The notes under the pieces were generated by a model. It was not told the origin of the DNA. It worked only from the letters and a program-made list of their open reading frames with translations, and did no database searches. The position numbers and the translations under genes are program-made. Below, piece by piece: positions 50,549-63,998 of a stretch of DNA of 64,000 nt. How positions within the stretch are numbered: the stretch's first letter is position 1; every line of letters starts with the position of its first letter. The DNA is from Flaccisagitta enflata (Eukaryota; Chaetognatha; Sagittoidea; Aphragmophora): assembly GCA_965153355.1 (NCBI GenBank), contig OZ231126.1, forward strand, positions 26,784,001 to 26,848,000. Direction: 5' to 3'.

Positions 50549-53500
50549 AAAGGGTGCTGAAGAGTCCAACAAGGCCAGATATCAATACATAGGTTTTTAG
50601 GCTAGAAAATTTCTGATTTGAGATCAAGGACTAATTTTTTTTGCTGAAATGCAAGGGAACATGATCATTTACTCAAAAAAACATAGTTTTCCATATGAAT
50701 ATGGCTATATCTCTGATTTTTGATGTCACCTATGTAAAAACGCAATATTTCAAAAGAGTCACATTTGGTACTAGCGCCATAGCTGCAGCAAAAACTGGTC
50801 ATAGGATTAGTTTCCTCCTTGTCCAATTTGGTCATAATGGTGGTGCAAGTTGATTAGGGGCTTTGGAGAAACATCTACGCACACAAACTTTCACAAAGGC
50901 TTCAAATCTAAAACTCAACACTATTTTCTTGTTATTTTTTGTTGTATGGAAGTGAGAAAAATTACCAGTTTGAAGGTCAAAACACATTTTTTTGCCTTGA
51001 TCAGTTACTTATGACATTTATCTACCAATTGGACTTCTTTGCACCACCCTGCAAGGAAAAGGGTTGTCATTTTGTTTGACCGACAATGCTCTTATCTACC
51101 GTTTGAAACCGCCTCAGCGCCGATGGCTATAAACAGCAGTCTTAATAGGGCATAAATCTTGTCAATAGGCAGAATGTCTTGATTTAAGCTATTCATGTTA
51201 TGGAATCTGGCAAAGGAAGTGTCCTCCATCTATTTATCACAAATATTCCACTATATTTGGTGTTTACAGGCCTTTGGGGGGGTTTCAAATGAATCAAAAC
51301 AGGCCTATTTTGAGCCAATTTCGCCATCGAGGGCTAGAGAGGGCATTGTCTTTGGTGACTTGCTACTCAGACACCAGTGCAAAAAGTGGTTATTTTTCTT
51401 GCTTAGGTGAAAGAGTAGACACAGAGCTTTCAAACAAGCCCTAATTTATTGATTTTACTAATTTCCATCCCATCCAAATTCTATTACTAAGATATGATAA
51501 TTAGGGTTTCTCTTATAAGGGTGCTGAAGAGTCCAACAAGGCCAGATATCAATACATAGGTTTTAGGCTAGAAAATTTCTGATTTGAGATCAAGGACTAA
51601 TTTTTTTTGCTGAAATGCAAGGGAACATGATCATTTACTCAAAAAAACATAGTTTTCCATATGAATATGGCTATATCTCTGATTTTTGATGTCACCTATG
51701 TAAAAACGCAATATTTCAAAAGAGTCACATTTGGTACTAGCGCCATAGCTGCAGCAAAAACTGGTCATAGGATTAGTTTCCTCCTTGTCCAATTTGGTCA
51801 TAATGGTGGTGCAAGTTGATTAGGGGCTTTGGAGAAACATCTACGCACACAAACTTTCACAAAGGCTTCAAATCTAAAACTCAACACTATTTTCTTGTTA
51901 TTTTTTGTTGTATGGCCGTTAACCTAAAAAGTGAGAAAAATTACCAGTTTGAAGGTCAAAACACATTTTTTTGCCTTGATCAGTTACTTAGGACATTTAT
52001 CTACCAAATGGACTTCTTTGCACCACCCTGCAAGGAAAAGGGTTGTCATTTTGTTTGACCGACAATGCTCTTATCTACCGTTTGAAACACTTTCAGCGCC
52101 GATGGCTATAAACAGCAGTCTTAATAGGGCATAAATCTTGTCAATAGGCAGAATGTCTTGATTTAAGCTATTCATGTTATGGAATCTGGCAAAGGAAGTG
52201 TCCTCCATCTATTTATCACAAATATTCCACTATATTTGGTGTTTACAGGCCTTTGGGGGTTTCAAATGAATCAAAACAGGCCTATTTTGAGCCAATTTCG
52301 CCATCGAGGGCTAGAGAGGGTATTGTCTTTGGTGACTTGCTACTCAGACACCAGTGCAAAAAGTGGTTATTTTTCTTGCTTAGGTGAAAGAGTAGACACA
52401 GAGCTTTCAAACAAGCCCTAATTTATTGATTTTACTAATTTCCATCCCATCCAAATTCTATTACTAAGATATGATAATTAGGGTTTCTCTTATAAGGGTG
52501 CTGAAGAGTCCAACAAGGCCAGATATCAATACATAGGTTTTTAGGCTAGAAAATTTCTGATTTGAGATCAAGGACTAATTTTTTTGCTGAAATGCAAGGG
52601 AACATGATCATTTACTCAAAAAAACATAGTTTTCCATATGAATATGGCTATATCTCTGATTTTTGATGTCACCTATGTAAAAACGCAATATTTCAAAAGA
52701 GTCACATTTGGTACTAGCGCCATAGCTGCAGCAAAAACTGGTCATAGGATTAGTTTCCTCCTTGTCCAATTTGGTCATAATGGTGGTGCAAGTTGATTAG
52801 GGGCTTTGGAGAAACATCTACGCACACAAACTTTCACAAAGGCTTCAAATCTAAAACTCAACACTATTTTCTTGTTATTTTTTGTTATATGGCCGTTGAC
52901 CTAAAAAGTGAGAAAAATTACCAGTTTGAAAGTCAAAACACATTTTTTTGCCTTGATCAGTTACTTAGGACATTTATCTACCAAATGGACTTCTTTGCAC
53001 CACCCTGCAAGGAAAAGGGTTGTCATTTTGTTTGACCGACAATGCTCTTATCTACCGTTTGAAACCGCCTCAGCGCCGATGGCTATAAACAGCAGTCTTA
53101 ATAGGGCATAAATCTTGTCAATAGGCAGAATGTCTTGATTTAAGCTATTCATGTTATGGAATCTGGCAAAGGAAGTGTCCTCCATCTATTTATCACAAAT
53201 ATTCCACTATATTTGTTGTTTACAGGCCTTTGGGGGGTTTCAAATGAATCAAAACAGGCCTATTTTGAGCCAATTTCGCCATCGAGGGCTAGAGAGGGTA
53301 TTGTCTTTGGTGACTTGCTACTCAGACACCAGTGCAAAAAGTGGTTATTTTTCTTGCTTAGGTGAAAGAGTAGACACAGAGCTTTCAAACAAGCCCTAAT
53401 TTATTGATTTTACTAATTTCCATCCCATCCAAATTCTATTACTAAGATATGATAATTAGGGTTTCTCTTATAAGGGTGCTGAAGAGTCCAACAAGGCCAG

Positions 53501-56500
53501 ATATCAATACATAGGTTTTTAGGCTAGAAAATTTCTGATTTGAGATCAAGGACTAATTTTTTTTGCTGAAATGCAAGGGAACATGATCATTTACTCAAAA
53601 AAACATAGTTTTCCATATGAATATGGCTATATCTCTGATTTTTGATGTCACCTATGTAAAAACGCAATATTTCAAAAGAGTCACATTTGGTACTAGCGCC
53701 ATAGCTGCAGCAAAAACTGGTCATAGGATTAGTTTCCTCCTTGTCCAATTTGGTCATAATGGTGGTGCAAGTTGATTAGGGGCTTTGGAGAAACATCTAC
53801 GCACACAAACTTTCACAAAGGCTTCAAATCTAAAACTCAACACTATTTTCTTGTTATTTTTTGTTGTATGGCCGTTAACCTAAAAAGTGAGAAAAATTAC
53901 CAGTTTGAAGGTCAAAACACATTTTTTTGCCTTGATCAGTTACTTATGACATTTATCTACCAAATGGACTTCTTTGCACCACCCTGCAAGGAAAAGGGTT
54001 GTCATTTTGTTTGACCGACAATGCTCTTATCTACCGTTTGAAACCGCCTCAGCGCCGGTGGCTATAAACAGCAGTCTTAATAGGGCATAAATCTTGTCAA
54101 TAGGCAAAATGTCTTGATTTAAGCTATTCATGTTATGGAATCTGGCAAAGGAAGTGTCCTCCATCTATTTATCACAAATATTCCACTATATTTGGTGTTT
54201 ACAGGCCTTTGGGGGGGTTTCAAATGAATCAAAACAGGCCTATTTTGAGCCAATTTCGCCATCGAGGGCTAGAGAGGGTATTGTCTTTGGTGACTTGCTA
54301 CTCAGACACCAGTGCAAAAAGTGGTTATTTTTCTTGCTTAGGTGAAAGAGTAGACACAGAGCTTTCAAACAAGCCCTAATTTATTGATTTTACTAATTTC
54401 CATCCCATCCAAATTCTATTACTAAGATATGATAATTAGGGTTTCTCTTATAAGGGTGCTGAAGAGTCCAACAAGGCCAGATATCAATACATAGGTTTTT
54501 AGGCTAGAAAATTTCTGATTTGAGATCAAGGACTAATTTTTTTGCTGAAATGCAAGGGAACATGATCATTTACTCAAAAAAACATAGTTTTCCATATGAA
54601 TATGGCTATATCTCTGATTTTTGATGTCACCTATGTAAAAACGCAATATTTCAAAAGAGTCACATTTGGTACTAGCGCCATAGCTGCAGCAAAAACTGGT
54701 CATAGGATTAGTTTCCTCCTTGTCCAATTTGGTCACAATGGTGGTACAAGTTGATTAGGGGCTTTGGAGAAACATCTACGCACACAAACTTTCACAAAGG
54801 CTTCAAATCTAAAACTCAACACTATTTTCTTGTTATTTTTTGTTATATGGCCGTTAACCTAAAAAGTGAGAAAAATTACCAGTTTGAAGGTCAAAACACA
54901 TTTTTTTGCCTTGATCAGTTACTTATGACATTTATCTACCAATTGGACTTCTTTGCACCACCCTGCAAGGAAAAGGGTTGTCATTTTGTTTGACCGACAA
55001 TGCTCTTATCTACCGTTTGAAACCGCCTCAGCGCCGATGGCTATAAACAGCAGTCTTAATAGGGCATAAATCTTGTCAATAGGCAGAATGTCTTGATTTA
55101 AGCTATTCATGTTATGGAATCTGGCAAAGGAAGTCCTCCATCTATTTATCACAAATATTCCACTATATTTGGTGTTTACAGGCCAGGGGGTTTCAAATGA
55201 ATCAAAACAGGCCTATTTTGAGCCAATTTCGCATCGAGGGCTAGAGAGGGTATTGTCTTTGGTGACTTGCTACTCAGACACCAGTGCAAAAAGTGGTTAT
55301 TTTTCTTGCTTAGGTGAAAGAGTAGACACAGAGCTTTCAAACAAGCCCTAATCTATTGATTTTACTAATTTCCATCCCATCAAAATTCCATTACTAACTT
55401 ATGATAATTAGGGTTTCTCTTATAAGGGTGCTGAAGAGTCCAACAAGGCCAGATATCAATACATAGGTTTTTAGGCTAGAAAATTTCTGATTTGAGATCA
55501 AGGACTAATTTTTTTTGCTGAAATGCAAGGGAACATGATCATTTACTCAAAAAAACATAGTTTTCCATATGAATATGGCTATATCTCTGATTTTTGATGT
55601 CACCTATGTAAAAACGCAATATTTCAAAAGAGTCATTTGGTACTAGCGCCATAGCTGCAGCAAAAACTGGTCATAGGATTAGTTTCCTCCTTGTCCAATT
55701 TGGTCACAATGGTGGTACAAGTTGATTAGGGGCTTTGGAGAAACATCTACGCACACAAACTTTCACAAAGGCTTCAAATCTAAAACTCAACACTATTTTC
55801 TTGTTATTTTAGCCGTTAACCTAAAAAGTGAGAAAAATTACAGTTTGAAGGTCAAAACACATTTTTTTGCCTTGATCAGTTACTTAGGACATTTATCTAC
55901 CAATGGACTTCTTTGCACCACCCTGCAAGGAAAAGGGTTGTCATTTTGTTTGACCGACAATGCTCTTATCTACCGTTTGAAACCGCCTCAGCGCCGATGG
56001 CTATAAACAGCAGTCTTAATAGGGCATAAATCTTGTCAATAGGCAGAATGTCTTGATTTAAGCTATTCATGTTATGGAATCTGGCAAAGGAAGTGTCCTC
56101 CATCTATTTATCACAAATATTCCACTATATTTGGTGTTTACAGGCCTTTGGGGGTTTCAAATGAATCAAAACAGGCCTATTTTGAGCCAATTTCGCATCG
56201 AGGGCTAGAGAGGGTATTGTCTTTGGTGACTTGCTACTCAGACACCAGAGCAAAAAGTGGTTATTTTTCTTGCTTAAGTGAAAGAGTAGACAAAGAGCTT
56301 TCAAACAAGCCCTAATTTATTGATTTTACTAATTTCCATCCCATCAAAATTCCATTACTAACTTATGATAATTAGGGTTTCTCTTATAAGGGTGCTGAAG
56401 AGTCCAACAAGGCCAGATATCAATACATAGGTTTTTAGGCTAGAAAATTTCTGATTTGAGATCAAGGACTAATTTTTTTGCTGAAATGCAAGGGAACATG

Positions 56501-59500
56501 ATCATTTACTCAAAAAAACATAGTTTTCCATATGAATATGGCTATATCTCTGATTTTTGATGTCACCTATGTAAAAACGCAATATTTCAAAAGAGTCACA
56601 TTTGGTACTAGCGCCATAGCTGCAGCAAAAACTGGTCATAGGATTAGCTTCCTCCTTGTCCAATTTGGTCACAATGGTGGTACAAGTTGATTAGGGGCTT
56701 TGGAGAAACATCTACGCACACAAACTTTCACAAAGGCTTCAAATCTAAAACTCAACACTATTTTCTTGTTATTTTTTGTTATATGGCCGTTAACCTAAGA
56801 AGTAAAAAAAATTACCAGTTTGAAGGTCAAAACACATTTTTTTGCCTTGATCAGTTACTTAGGACATTTATCTACCAAATGGACTTCTTTGCACCACCCT
56901 GCAAGGAAAAGGGTTGTCATTTTGTTTGACCGACAATGCTCTTATCTACCGTTTGAAACCGCCTCAGCGCCGATGGCTATAAACAGCAGTCTTAATTAAT
57001 AGGGCATAAATCTTGTCAATAGGCAGAATGTCTTGATTTAAGCTATTCATGTTATGGAATCTGGCAAAGGAAGTGTCCTCCATCTATTTATCACAAATAT
57101 TCCACTATATTTGGTGTTTACAGGCCTTTGGGGGGGTTTCAAATGAATCAAAACAGGCCTATTTTGAGCCAATTTCGCCATCGAGGGCTAGAGAGGGTAT
57201 TGTCTTTGGTGACTTGCTACTCAGACACCAGTGCAAAAAATGGTTATTTTTCTTGCTTAGGTGAAAGAGTAGACACAGAGCTTTCAAACAAGCCCTAATT
57301 TATTGATTTTACTAATTTCCATCCCATCCAAATTCTATTACTAAGATATGATAATTAGGGTTTCTCTTATAAGGGTGCTGAAGAGTCCAACAAGGCCAGA
57401 TATCAATACATAGGTTTTTAGGCTAGAAAATTTCTGATTTGAGATCAAGGACTAATTTTTTTTGCTGAAATGCAAGGGAACATGATCATTTACTCAAAAA
57501 AACATAGTTTTCCTTATGAATATGGCTATATCTCTGATTTTTGATGTCACCTATGTAAAAACGCAATATTTCAAAAGAGTCACATTTGGTACTAGCGCCA
57601 TAGCTGCAGCAAAAACTGGTCATAGGATTAGTTTCCTCCTTGTCCAATTTGGTCATAATGGTGGTGCAAGTTGATTAGGGGCTTTGGAGAAACATCTACG
57701 CACACAAACTTTCACAAAGGCTTCAAATCTAAAACTCAACACTATTTTCTTGTTATTTTTTGTTGTATGGCCGTTAACCTAAAAAGTGAGAAAAATTACC
57801 AGTTTGAAGGTCAAAACACATTTTTTTGCCTTGATCAGTTACTTAGGACATTTATCTACCAAATGGACTTCTTTGCACCACCCTGCAAGGAAAAGGGTTG
57901 TCATTTTGTTTGACCGACAATGCTCTTATCTACCGTTTGAAACCGCCTCAGCGCCGATGGCTATAAACAGCAGTCTTAATAGGGCATAAATCTTGTCAAT
58001 AGGCAGAATGTCTTGATTTAAGCTATTCATGTTATGGAATCTGGCAAAGGAAGTGTCCTCCATCTATTTATCACAAATATTCCACTATATTTGGTGTTTA
58101 CAGGCCTTTGGGGGGGTTTCAAATGAATCAAAACAGGCCTATTTTGAGCCAATTTCGCCATCGAGGGCTAGAGAGGGTATTGTCTTTGGTGACTTGCTAC
58201 TCAGACACCAGTGCAAAAAGTGGTTATTTTTCTTGCTTAGGTGAAAGAGTAGACACAGAGCTTTCAAACAAGCCCTAATTTATTGATTTTACTAATTTCC
58301 ATCCCATCCAAATTCTATTACTAAGATATGATAATTAGGGTTTCTCTTATAAGGGTGCTGAAGAGTCCAACAAGGCCAGATATCAATACATAGGTTTTTA
58401 GGCTAGAAAATTTCTGATTTGAGATCAAGGACTAATTTTTTTTGCTGAAATGCAAGGGAACATGATCATTTACTCAAAAAAACATAGTTTTCCATATGAA
58501 TATGGCTATATCTCTGATTTTTGATGTCACCTATGTAAAAACGCAATATTTCAAAAGAGTCACATTTGGTACTAGCGCCATAGCTGCAGCAAAAACTGGT
58601 CATAGGATTAGTTTCCTCCTTGTCCAATTTGGTCATAATGGTGGTGCAAGTTGATTAGGGGCTTTGGAGAAACATCTACGCACACAAACTTTCACAAAGG
58701 CTTCAAATCTAAAACTCAACACTATTTTCTTGTTATTTTTTGTTGTATGGCCGTTAACCTAAAAAGTGAGAAAAATTACCAGTTTGAAGGTCAAAACACA
58801 TTTTTTTGCCTTGATCAGTTACTTAGGACATTTATCTACCAAATGGACTTCTTTGCACCACCCTGCAAGGAAAAGGGTTGTCATTTTGTTTGACCGACAA
58901 TGCTCTTATCTACCGTTTGAAACCGCCTCAGCGCCGATGGCTATAAACAGCAGTCTTAATAGGGCATAAATCTTGTCAATAGGCAGAATGTCTTGATTTA
59001 AGCTATTCATGTTATGGAATCTGGCAAAGGAAGTGTCCTCCATCTATTTATCACAAATATTCCACTATATTTGGTGTTTACAGGCCTTTGGGGGGGTTTC
59101 AAATGAATCAAAACAGGCCTATTTTGAGCCAATTTCGCCATCGAGGGCTAGAGAGGGTATTGTCTTTGGTGACTTGCTACTCAGACACCAGTGCAAAAAG
59201 TGGTTATTTTTCTTGCTTAGGTGAAAGAGTAGACACAGAGCTTTCAAACAAGCCCTAATTTATTGATTTTACTAATTTCCATCCCATCCAAATTCTATTA
59301 CTAAGATATGATAATTAGGGTTTCTCTTAATAGGGCATAAATCTTGTCAATAGGCAGAATGTCTTGATTTAAGCTATTCATGTTATGGAATCTGGCAAAG
59401 GAAGTGTCCTCCATCTATTTATCACAAATATTCCACTATATTTGGTGTTTACAGGCCTTTGGGGGGGTTTCAAATGAATCAAAACAGGCCTATTTTGAGC

Positions 59501-60975
59501 CAATTTCGCCATCGAGGGCTAGAGAGGGTATTGTCTTTGTTGACTTGCTACTCAGACACCAGTGCAAAAAGTGGTTATTTTTCTTGCTTAGGTGAAAGAG
59601 TAGACACAGAGCTTTCAAACAAGCCCTAATTTATTGATTTTACTAATTTCCATCCCATCCAAATTCTATTACTAAGATATGATAATTAGGGTTTCTCTTA
59701 TAAGGGTGCTGAAGAGTCCAACAAGGCCAGATATCAATACATAGGTTTTTAGGCTAGAAAATTTCTGATTTGAGATCAAGGACTAATTTTTTTTGCTGAA
59801 ATGCAAGGGAACATGATCATTTACTCAAAAAAACATAGTTTTCCATATGAATATGGCTATATCTCTGATTTTTGATGTCACCTATGTAAAAACGCAATAT
59901 TTCAAAAGAGTCACATTTGGTACTAGCGCCATAGCTGCAGCAAAAACTGGTCATAGGATTAGTTTCCTCCTTGTCCAATTTGGTCATAATGGTGGTGCAA
60001 GTTGATTAGGGGCTTTGGAGAAACATCTACGCACACAAACTTTCACAAAGGCTTCAAATCTAAAACTCAACACTATTTTCTTGTTATTTTTTGTTGTATG
60101 GCCGTTAACCTAAAAGTGAGAAAAATTACCAGTTTGAAGGTCAAAACACATTTTTTTGCCTTGATCAGTTACTTAGGACATTTATCTACCAAATGGACTT
60201 CTTTGCACCACCCTGCAAGGAAAAGGGTTGTCATTTTGTTTGACCGACAATGCTCTTATCTACCGTTTGAAACCGCCTCAGCGCCGATGGCTATAAACAG
60301 CAGTCTTAATAGGGCATAAATCTTGTCAATAGGCAGAATGTCTTGATTTAAGCTATTCATGTTATGGAATCTGGCAAAGGAAGTGTCCTCCATCTATTTA
60401 TCACAAATATTCCACTATATTTGTTGTTTACAGGCCTTTGGGGGGTCTTCAAATGAATCAAAACAGGCCTATTTTGAGCCAATTTCGCCATCGAGGGCTA
60501 GAGAGGGTATTGTCTTTGGTGACTTGCTACTCAGACACCTGTGCAAAAAGTGGTTATTTTTCTTGCTTAGGTGAAAGAGTAGACACAGAGCTTTCAAACA
60601 AGCCCTAATTTATTGATTTTACTAATTTCCATCCCATCAAAATTCCATTACTAAGATATGATAATTAGGGTTTCTCTTATAAGGGTGCTGAAGAGTCCAA
60701 CAAGGCCAGATATCAATACATAGGTTTTTAGGCTAGAAAATTTCTGATTTGAGATCAAGGACTAATTTTTTTTGCTGAAATGCAAGGGAACATGATCATT
60801 TACTCAAAAAAACATAGTTTTCCATATGAATATGGCTATATCTCTGATTTTTGATGTCACCTATGTAAAAACGCAATATTTCAAAAGAGTCACATTTGGT
60901 ACTAGCGCCATAGCTGCAGCAAAAACTGGTCATAGGATTAGTTTCCTCCTTGTCCAATTTGGTCATAATGGTGGT
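50549..60975 (+). repeat. Macrosatellite: about 977-bp unit, ten full and two partial copies
   Basis: Head-to-tail units start (AAGGGTGCTGAAGAGTCCAA) at 50549, 51517, 52494, 53472, 54452, 55424, 56388, 57371, 58351, 59702 and 60681. A partial unit of about 375 bp starts at 59327, where two units are fused through a TCTTA/AATAGGG junction. Unit length is 964-983 bp. Copies differ at only a few positions plus small deletions; units near 54.5-56.4 kb share private variants (e.g. CATCAAAATTCCATTACTAA). Each unit has short frames of 70-80 codons, often from non-ATG starts. They are not kept intact (for example the copy at 55.7 kb is shifted), so no protein is supported. Confidence 0.97.
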
Positions 60976-63800
60976 TGTGAGATTGCGACATGGTTTCCTG
61001 CCGCCAGTTCACGCTTTTGGCGATTGCTTGTCTATTTAGCTTAGCGTGAACACGTCCTTTTTCTGCCTAATTTGCATGTTGAGGCGTGTGGAAAATGAGA
61101 ACTTCCATTGTAATTCTACATCGCCGCCAATGTGTCTATTTTGTTTAAGTAAAATAAATTAATGAAAGTTTGCCACCACACCTCTCACAAAAAGGCTCTA
61201 AATTGAACAAGAAAAAAGAAAAAATTAATACATGACCCCACAGTTGAGACAATACGAGACCAAAACGATAAAAACGATGCAATAACGATAAAACGACGTG
61301 AAAACGATAAAAATACAAGGAAAAAAATGATAAAAAACGCGCACATATTTCCAGCAGCGAAGCATCGATAAAGAATAAAATCAACTCCGTAAGACTACGG
61401 ACGGAAAAAATAAAAAAGGGCAATGCATGCGACAAAAAATGGAAACAAAAAACAAAAGACGCATTTCCAAAACTCCCGGCCAATTTTTTAATTTAAAAAA
61501 TTTTTTCCCAAAAAAGTTTCGAGAGGGGGGCAAAATCTAAGGATAGCATAAAAACAAAGAAAAATTGGGGGGGGGGGGAGATCGAGTAAGGATGGGGACA
61601 CACAAACGAAAACAGCACACACCACCCGCGCATTCCCCCCCTGGGGACGAAGGGTGCTACTGCTCTGCAGCTTGCTCAATAGACAAACACCCCCTTCCCG
61701 TCCCCTCACTCGACCATGCTACCCAAAGGACAAAATTGGCGACTAAACTACAGCTAATACAATGACAAATTAATATAACGATTCAGATGGTATGTTAATG
61801 AGACGCACCCCTACCCCCATCAAGACCCACCACCCACCGTCTACAGGGCCAGCACCCAATCACCGACCAAGGTGGCGCCGCTGCCTTAGGCTCGGTTCCA
61901 GCTTATGCCATTATCAACGTTACCGTCGACGATGAACCAGCAGCTTCACGGCGGCCTTGGGGCCTTGTTGCGCAACTACCAGGACAGTGAAAGAAAAAGA
62001 CAGGAACCAACCCTCGCCCTTAGTGGACCGACCCAAGGGATATGACCAACGACTAACGACCAAATGAGGCCTGAAACATAACCACACAGGCCACATCCAC
62101 GCCTGGGGAAAAATGGTAGCCTGCCCAGGGGCCCGCCCAACAAGACAGGAAGGCGAGGAACTCAATAAGGGGCAATACAACGCACGCCTCTTTTCATCTT
62201 TCCCTTGAAAACCTCACCCCCCACTCAACAAACGTGTTAGTACCCCAACCACGACGCTGTCCGGGAGCATAATCACTCGCGAGTGGAAGAGGCTTCTTTT
62301 TGTTGAGATCTAGGGATCATTGAGTAGACATGGGCTGCTGCCAAATTGACAATCGACTTCATCGCCCGCACGAAAGAGTCAATTCCACAATGGCCGCCAA
62401 AACAAGACATAAGAGAGCCGGCGTTGAGGAGAATTTACCTAGTTAAGACGGGGATAGGGGGGGGGGAAGGGGGGTTTGGGACCTTGTGGTATTTCCAGAC
62501 AGGGGAACATGACCGGAAATACATCAGGGATTAAAAACCAGCAATGATAAGAGATACTACACCTAAAATAAATAATTAAAGTCAGCCAACGTGTAAATGT
62601 CACGTTAAGAATAGATAGAAATAAAAAACGCGCAAACGCAAAACGAACAACGAAATCACGTGCTAAAAACGCGAAACGCAAAACGAAATTGACCAAAAAT
62701 ACCAATCAATGACCAGCAATAAATAATGTTACAATAATAATGCATAAAAATGATAAAAAGGCGCAGCCAAAAAACGACAAAACCATCCCTTATCCCCTAC
62801 CCATTGGGTAACAAATCACAAGCGATAAAAACAGAAGAAACCAAAAGAGAAAAGGAGACAGAGCGAAACGGAGCAGGGAAGAGAAAGAGTCAAAGGGAGC
62901 AGGGAAGAGAACGAAAGAACACAAGAGAGGCAAAAACGAGAAGGAAAAAAGAAAGGAGAGACCGAGAGAGAGAATGAGAAAGAGAACGAGAACGAGAAAG
63001 AGAACGAGAGAGAGAACGAGAGAGAGAACGAGAAAGAGAACGAGAAAGAGAACGAGAAAGAGAACGAGAAAGAGAACGAGAAAGAGAACGAGAAAGAGAG
63101 CGAGAGAAACAACAAAACAGAACGAGAAACAGAACGAGAGAGAACAAAAACACTACGCAAAACAAAACAATGCCCATCACCTAAAATGATGATGAGGAAG
63201 AGCGTGGAAATCGACTTTTGGAGATTCCTCTGCTTCTTTAATCCCATCGAACGTCGAGAGACGTAGCCAGTGGAGGAGGAGGAGGAGGAGAAGACGGAGG
63301 AAGGGAGAATGATCGGCGCCATCTTTGAAAGGAGCCGAGACGACGAGTGCCGCCATCTTTCTTCCTGCGTGGGCCGGAAGTGATCACGGGCGCCCTCCAG
63401 CAATTGAAAAAACCGTCCGGAAGCAACTGTTGGGTGAATACAAAGAAAACACGCAAACAGAGGACGTAAAAACGTTATCGAAACACTAACAGATAAGGGG
63501 CGGGAAAAGAAAGGGCTATGCATTGAAACGATTTGACTCAGTGCAACATGGTCAAGCAATCCTCAATGTCAATCACTCTTTCAATTAAACTTATCCGTTT
63601 TAGAAGTGTCGATATGGAACACATAAAAATGCATTCCATCGCCAAAATCCAAAATCCAGCTGTCAAAGGCCCCTCCACCGGACAAATGGAAGACTTCAAG
63701 GAGCTGGGGACGCGTCTGTTTGCAATCACGTGACTTGTATGGACATGAAGGCGCATTTGCGGAAGTGAGGCAAGAAGGGTAGATTGGATGGTAAAATAAC
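60976..63800. other. Unassigned 2.8-kb segment after the satellite
   Basis: The satellite stops inside a unit at 60975, and new sequence starts TGTGAGATTGCGACATGGTT. The segment is A/purine-rich on the + strand. It has a G run at about 61567-61579, a (GAGAACGAGAAA)n minisatellite at 62968-63110 and a GGAGGAGGA run at 63272-63290. No splice-supported gene or polymerase domain was recognised. It may be part of a retroelement that inserted into the array, or simply the original flank. Confidence 0.4.
62968..63110 (+). repeat. 12-bp minisatellite (GAGAACGAGAAA)n
   Basis: About 10 units of GAGAACGAGAAA/GAGAACGAGAGA in tandem. Confidence 0.92.
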
Positions 63801-63998
63801 TCATTGATTAAAATTCCGGCCGTGAAGGATCGTTGCGTGGCCTCGGCCGCACATTTGACACGTTGGCTTATTGTCGCAGTATTTGGCCGTGTGGCCCTTC
63901 ACAAAGCAATGGTAGCAGAGTTCACGCTTTGACAAAATGTCCACTCTTGAGTCGACGGAGACTTCTATCAAAATGGGGCACTGGGAGGCAGGGTGGGG
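63801..63998 (-). pseudogene. BEL/Pao-type gag zinc-knuckle fragment (partial at window edge)
   Basis: The minus-strand frame is open from the window end to TGA at 63801-63803, about 65 residues. It contains a CX2CX4HX4C knuckle (C-Y-H-C ... G-H ... C) followed after four residues by a second C-x2-C-x3-H-x4-H motif (TCQMCGRGHATILHG). This tandem arrangement, ending in a 'hatiLH' sequence, is typical of the gag-protease linker in BEL/Pao LTR retrotransposons. In a complete element a protease and reverse transcriptase would follow at lower coordinates; none is seen, so the copy appears truncated or deleted. The N-terminal gag part lies beyond the window. A domesticated single-domain gene is possible but less likely. 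Confidence 0.6.

Noticed and set aside
50828-60574. Repeated 70-105-codon frames in the satellite units
   Set aside because: They start mostly at non-ATG codons, are frameshifted in several copies and carry no recognised domain, so not called genes.
62816-63559. 247-codon minus-strand frame
   Set aside because: Most of it is the (GAGAACGAGAAA)n repeat read as SFSFSF; the flanks show no domain.
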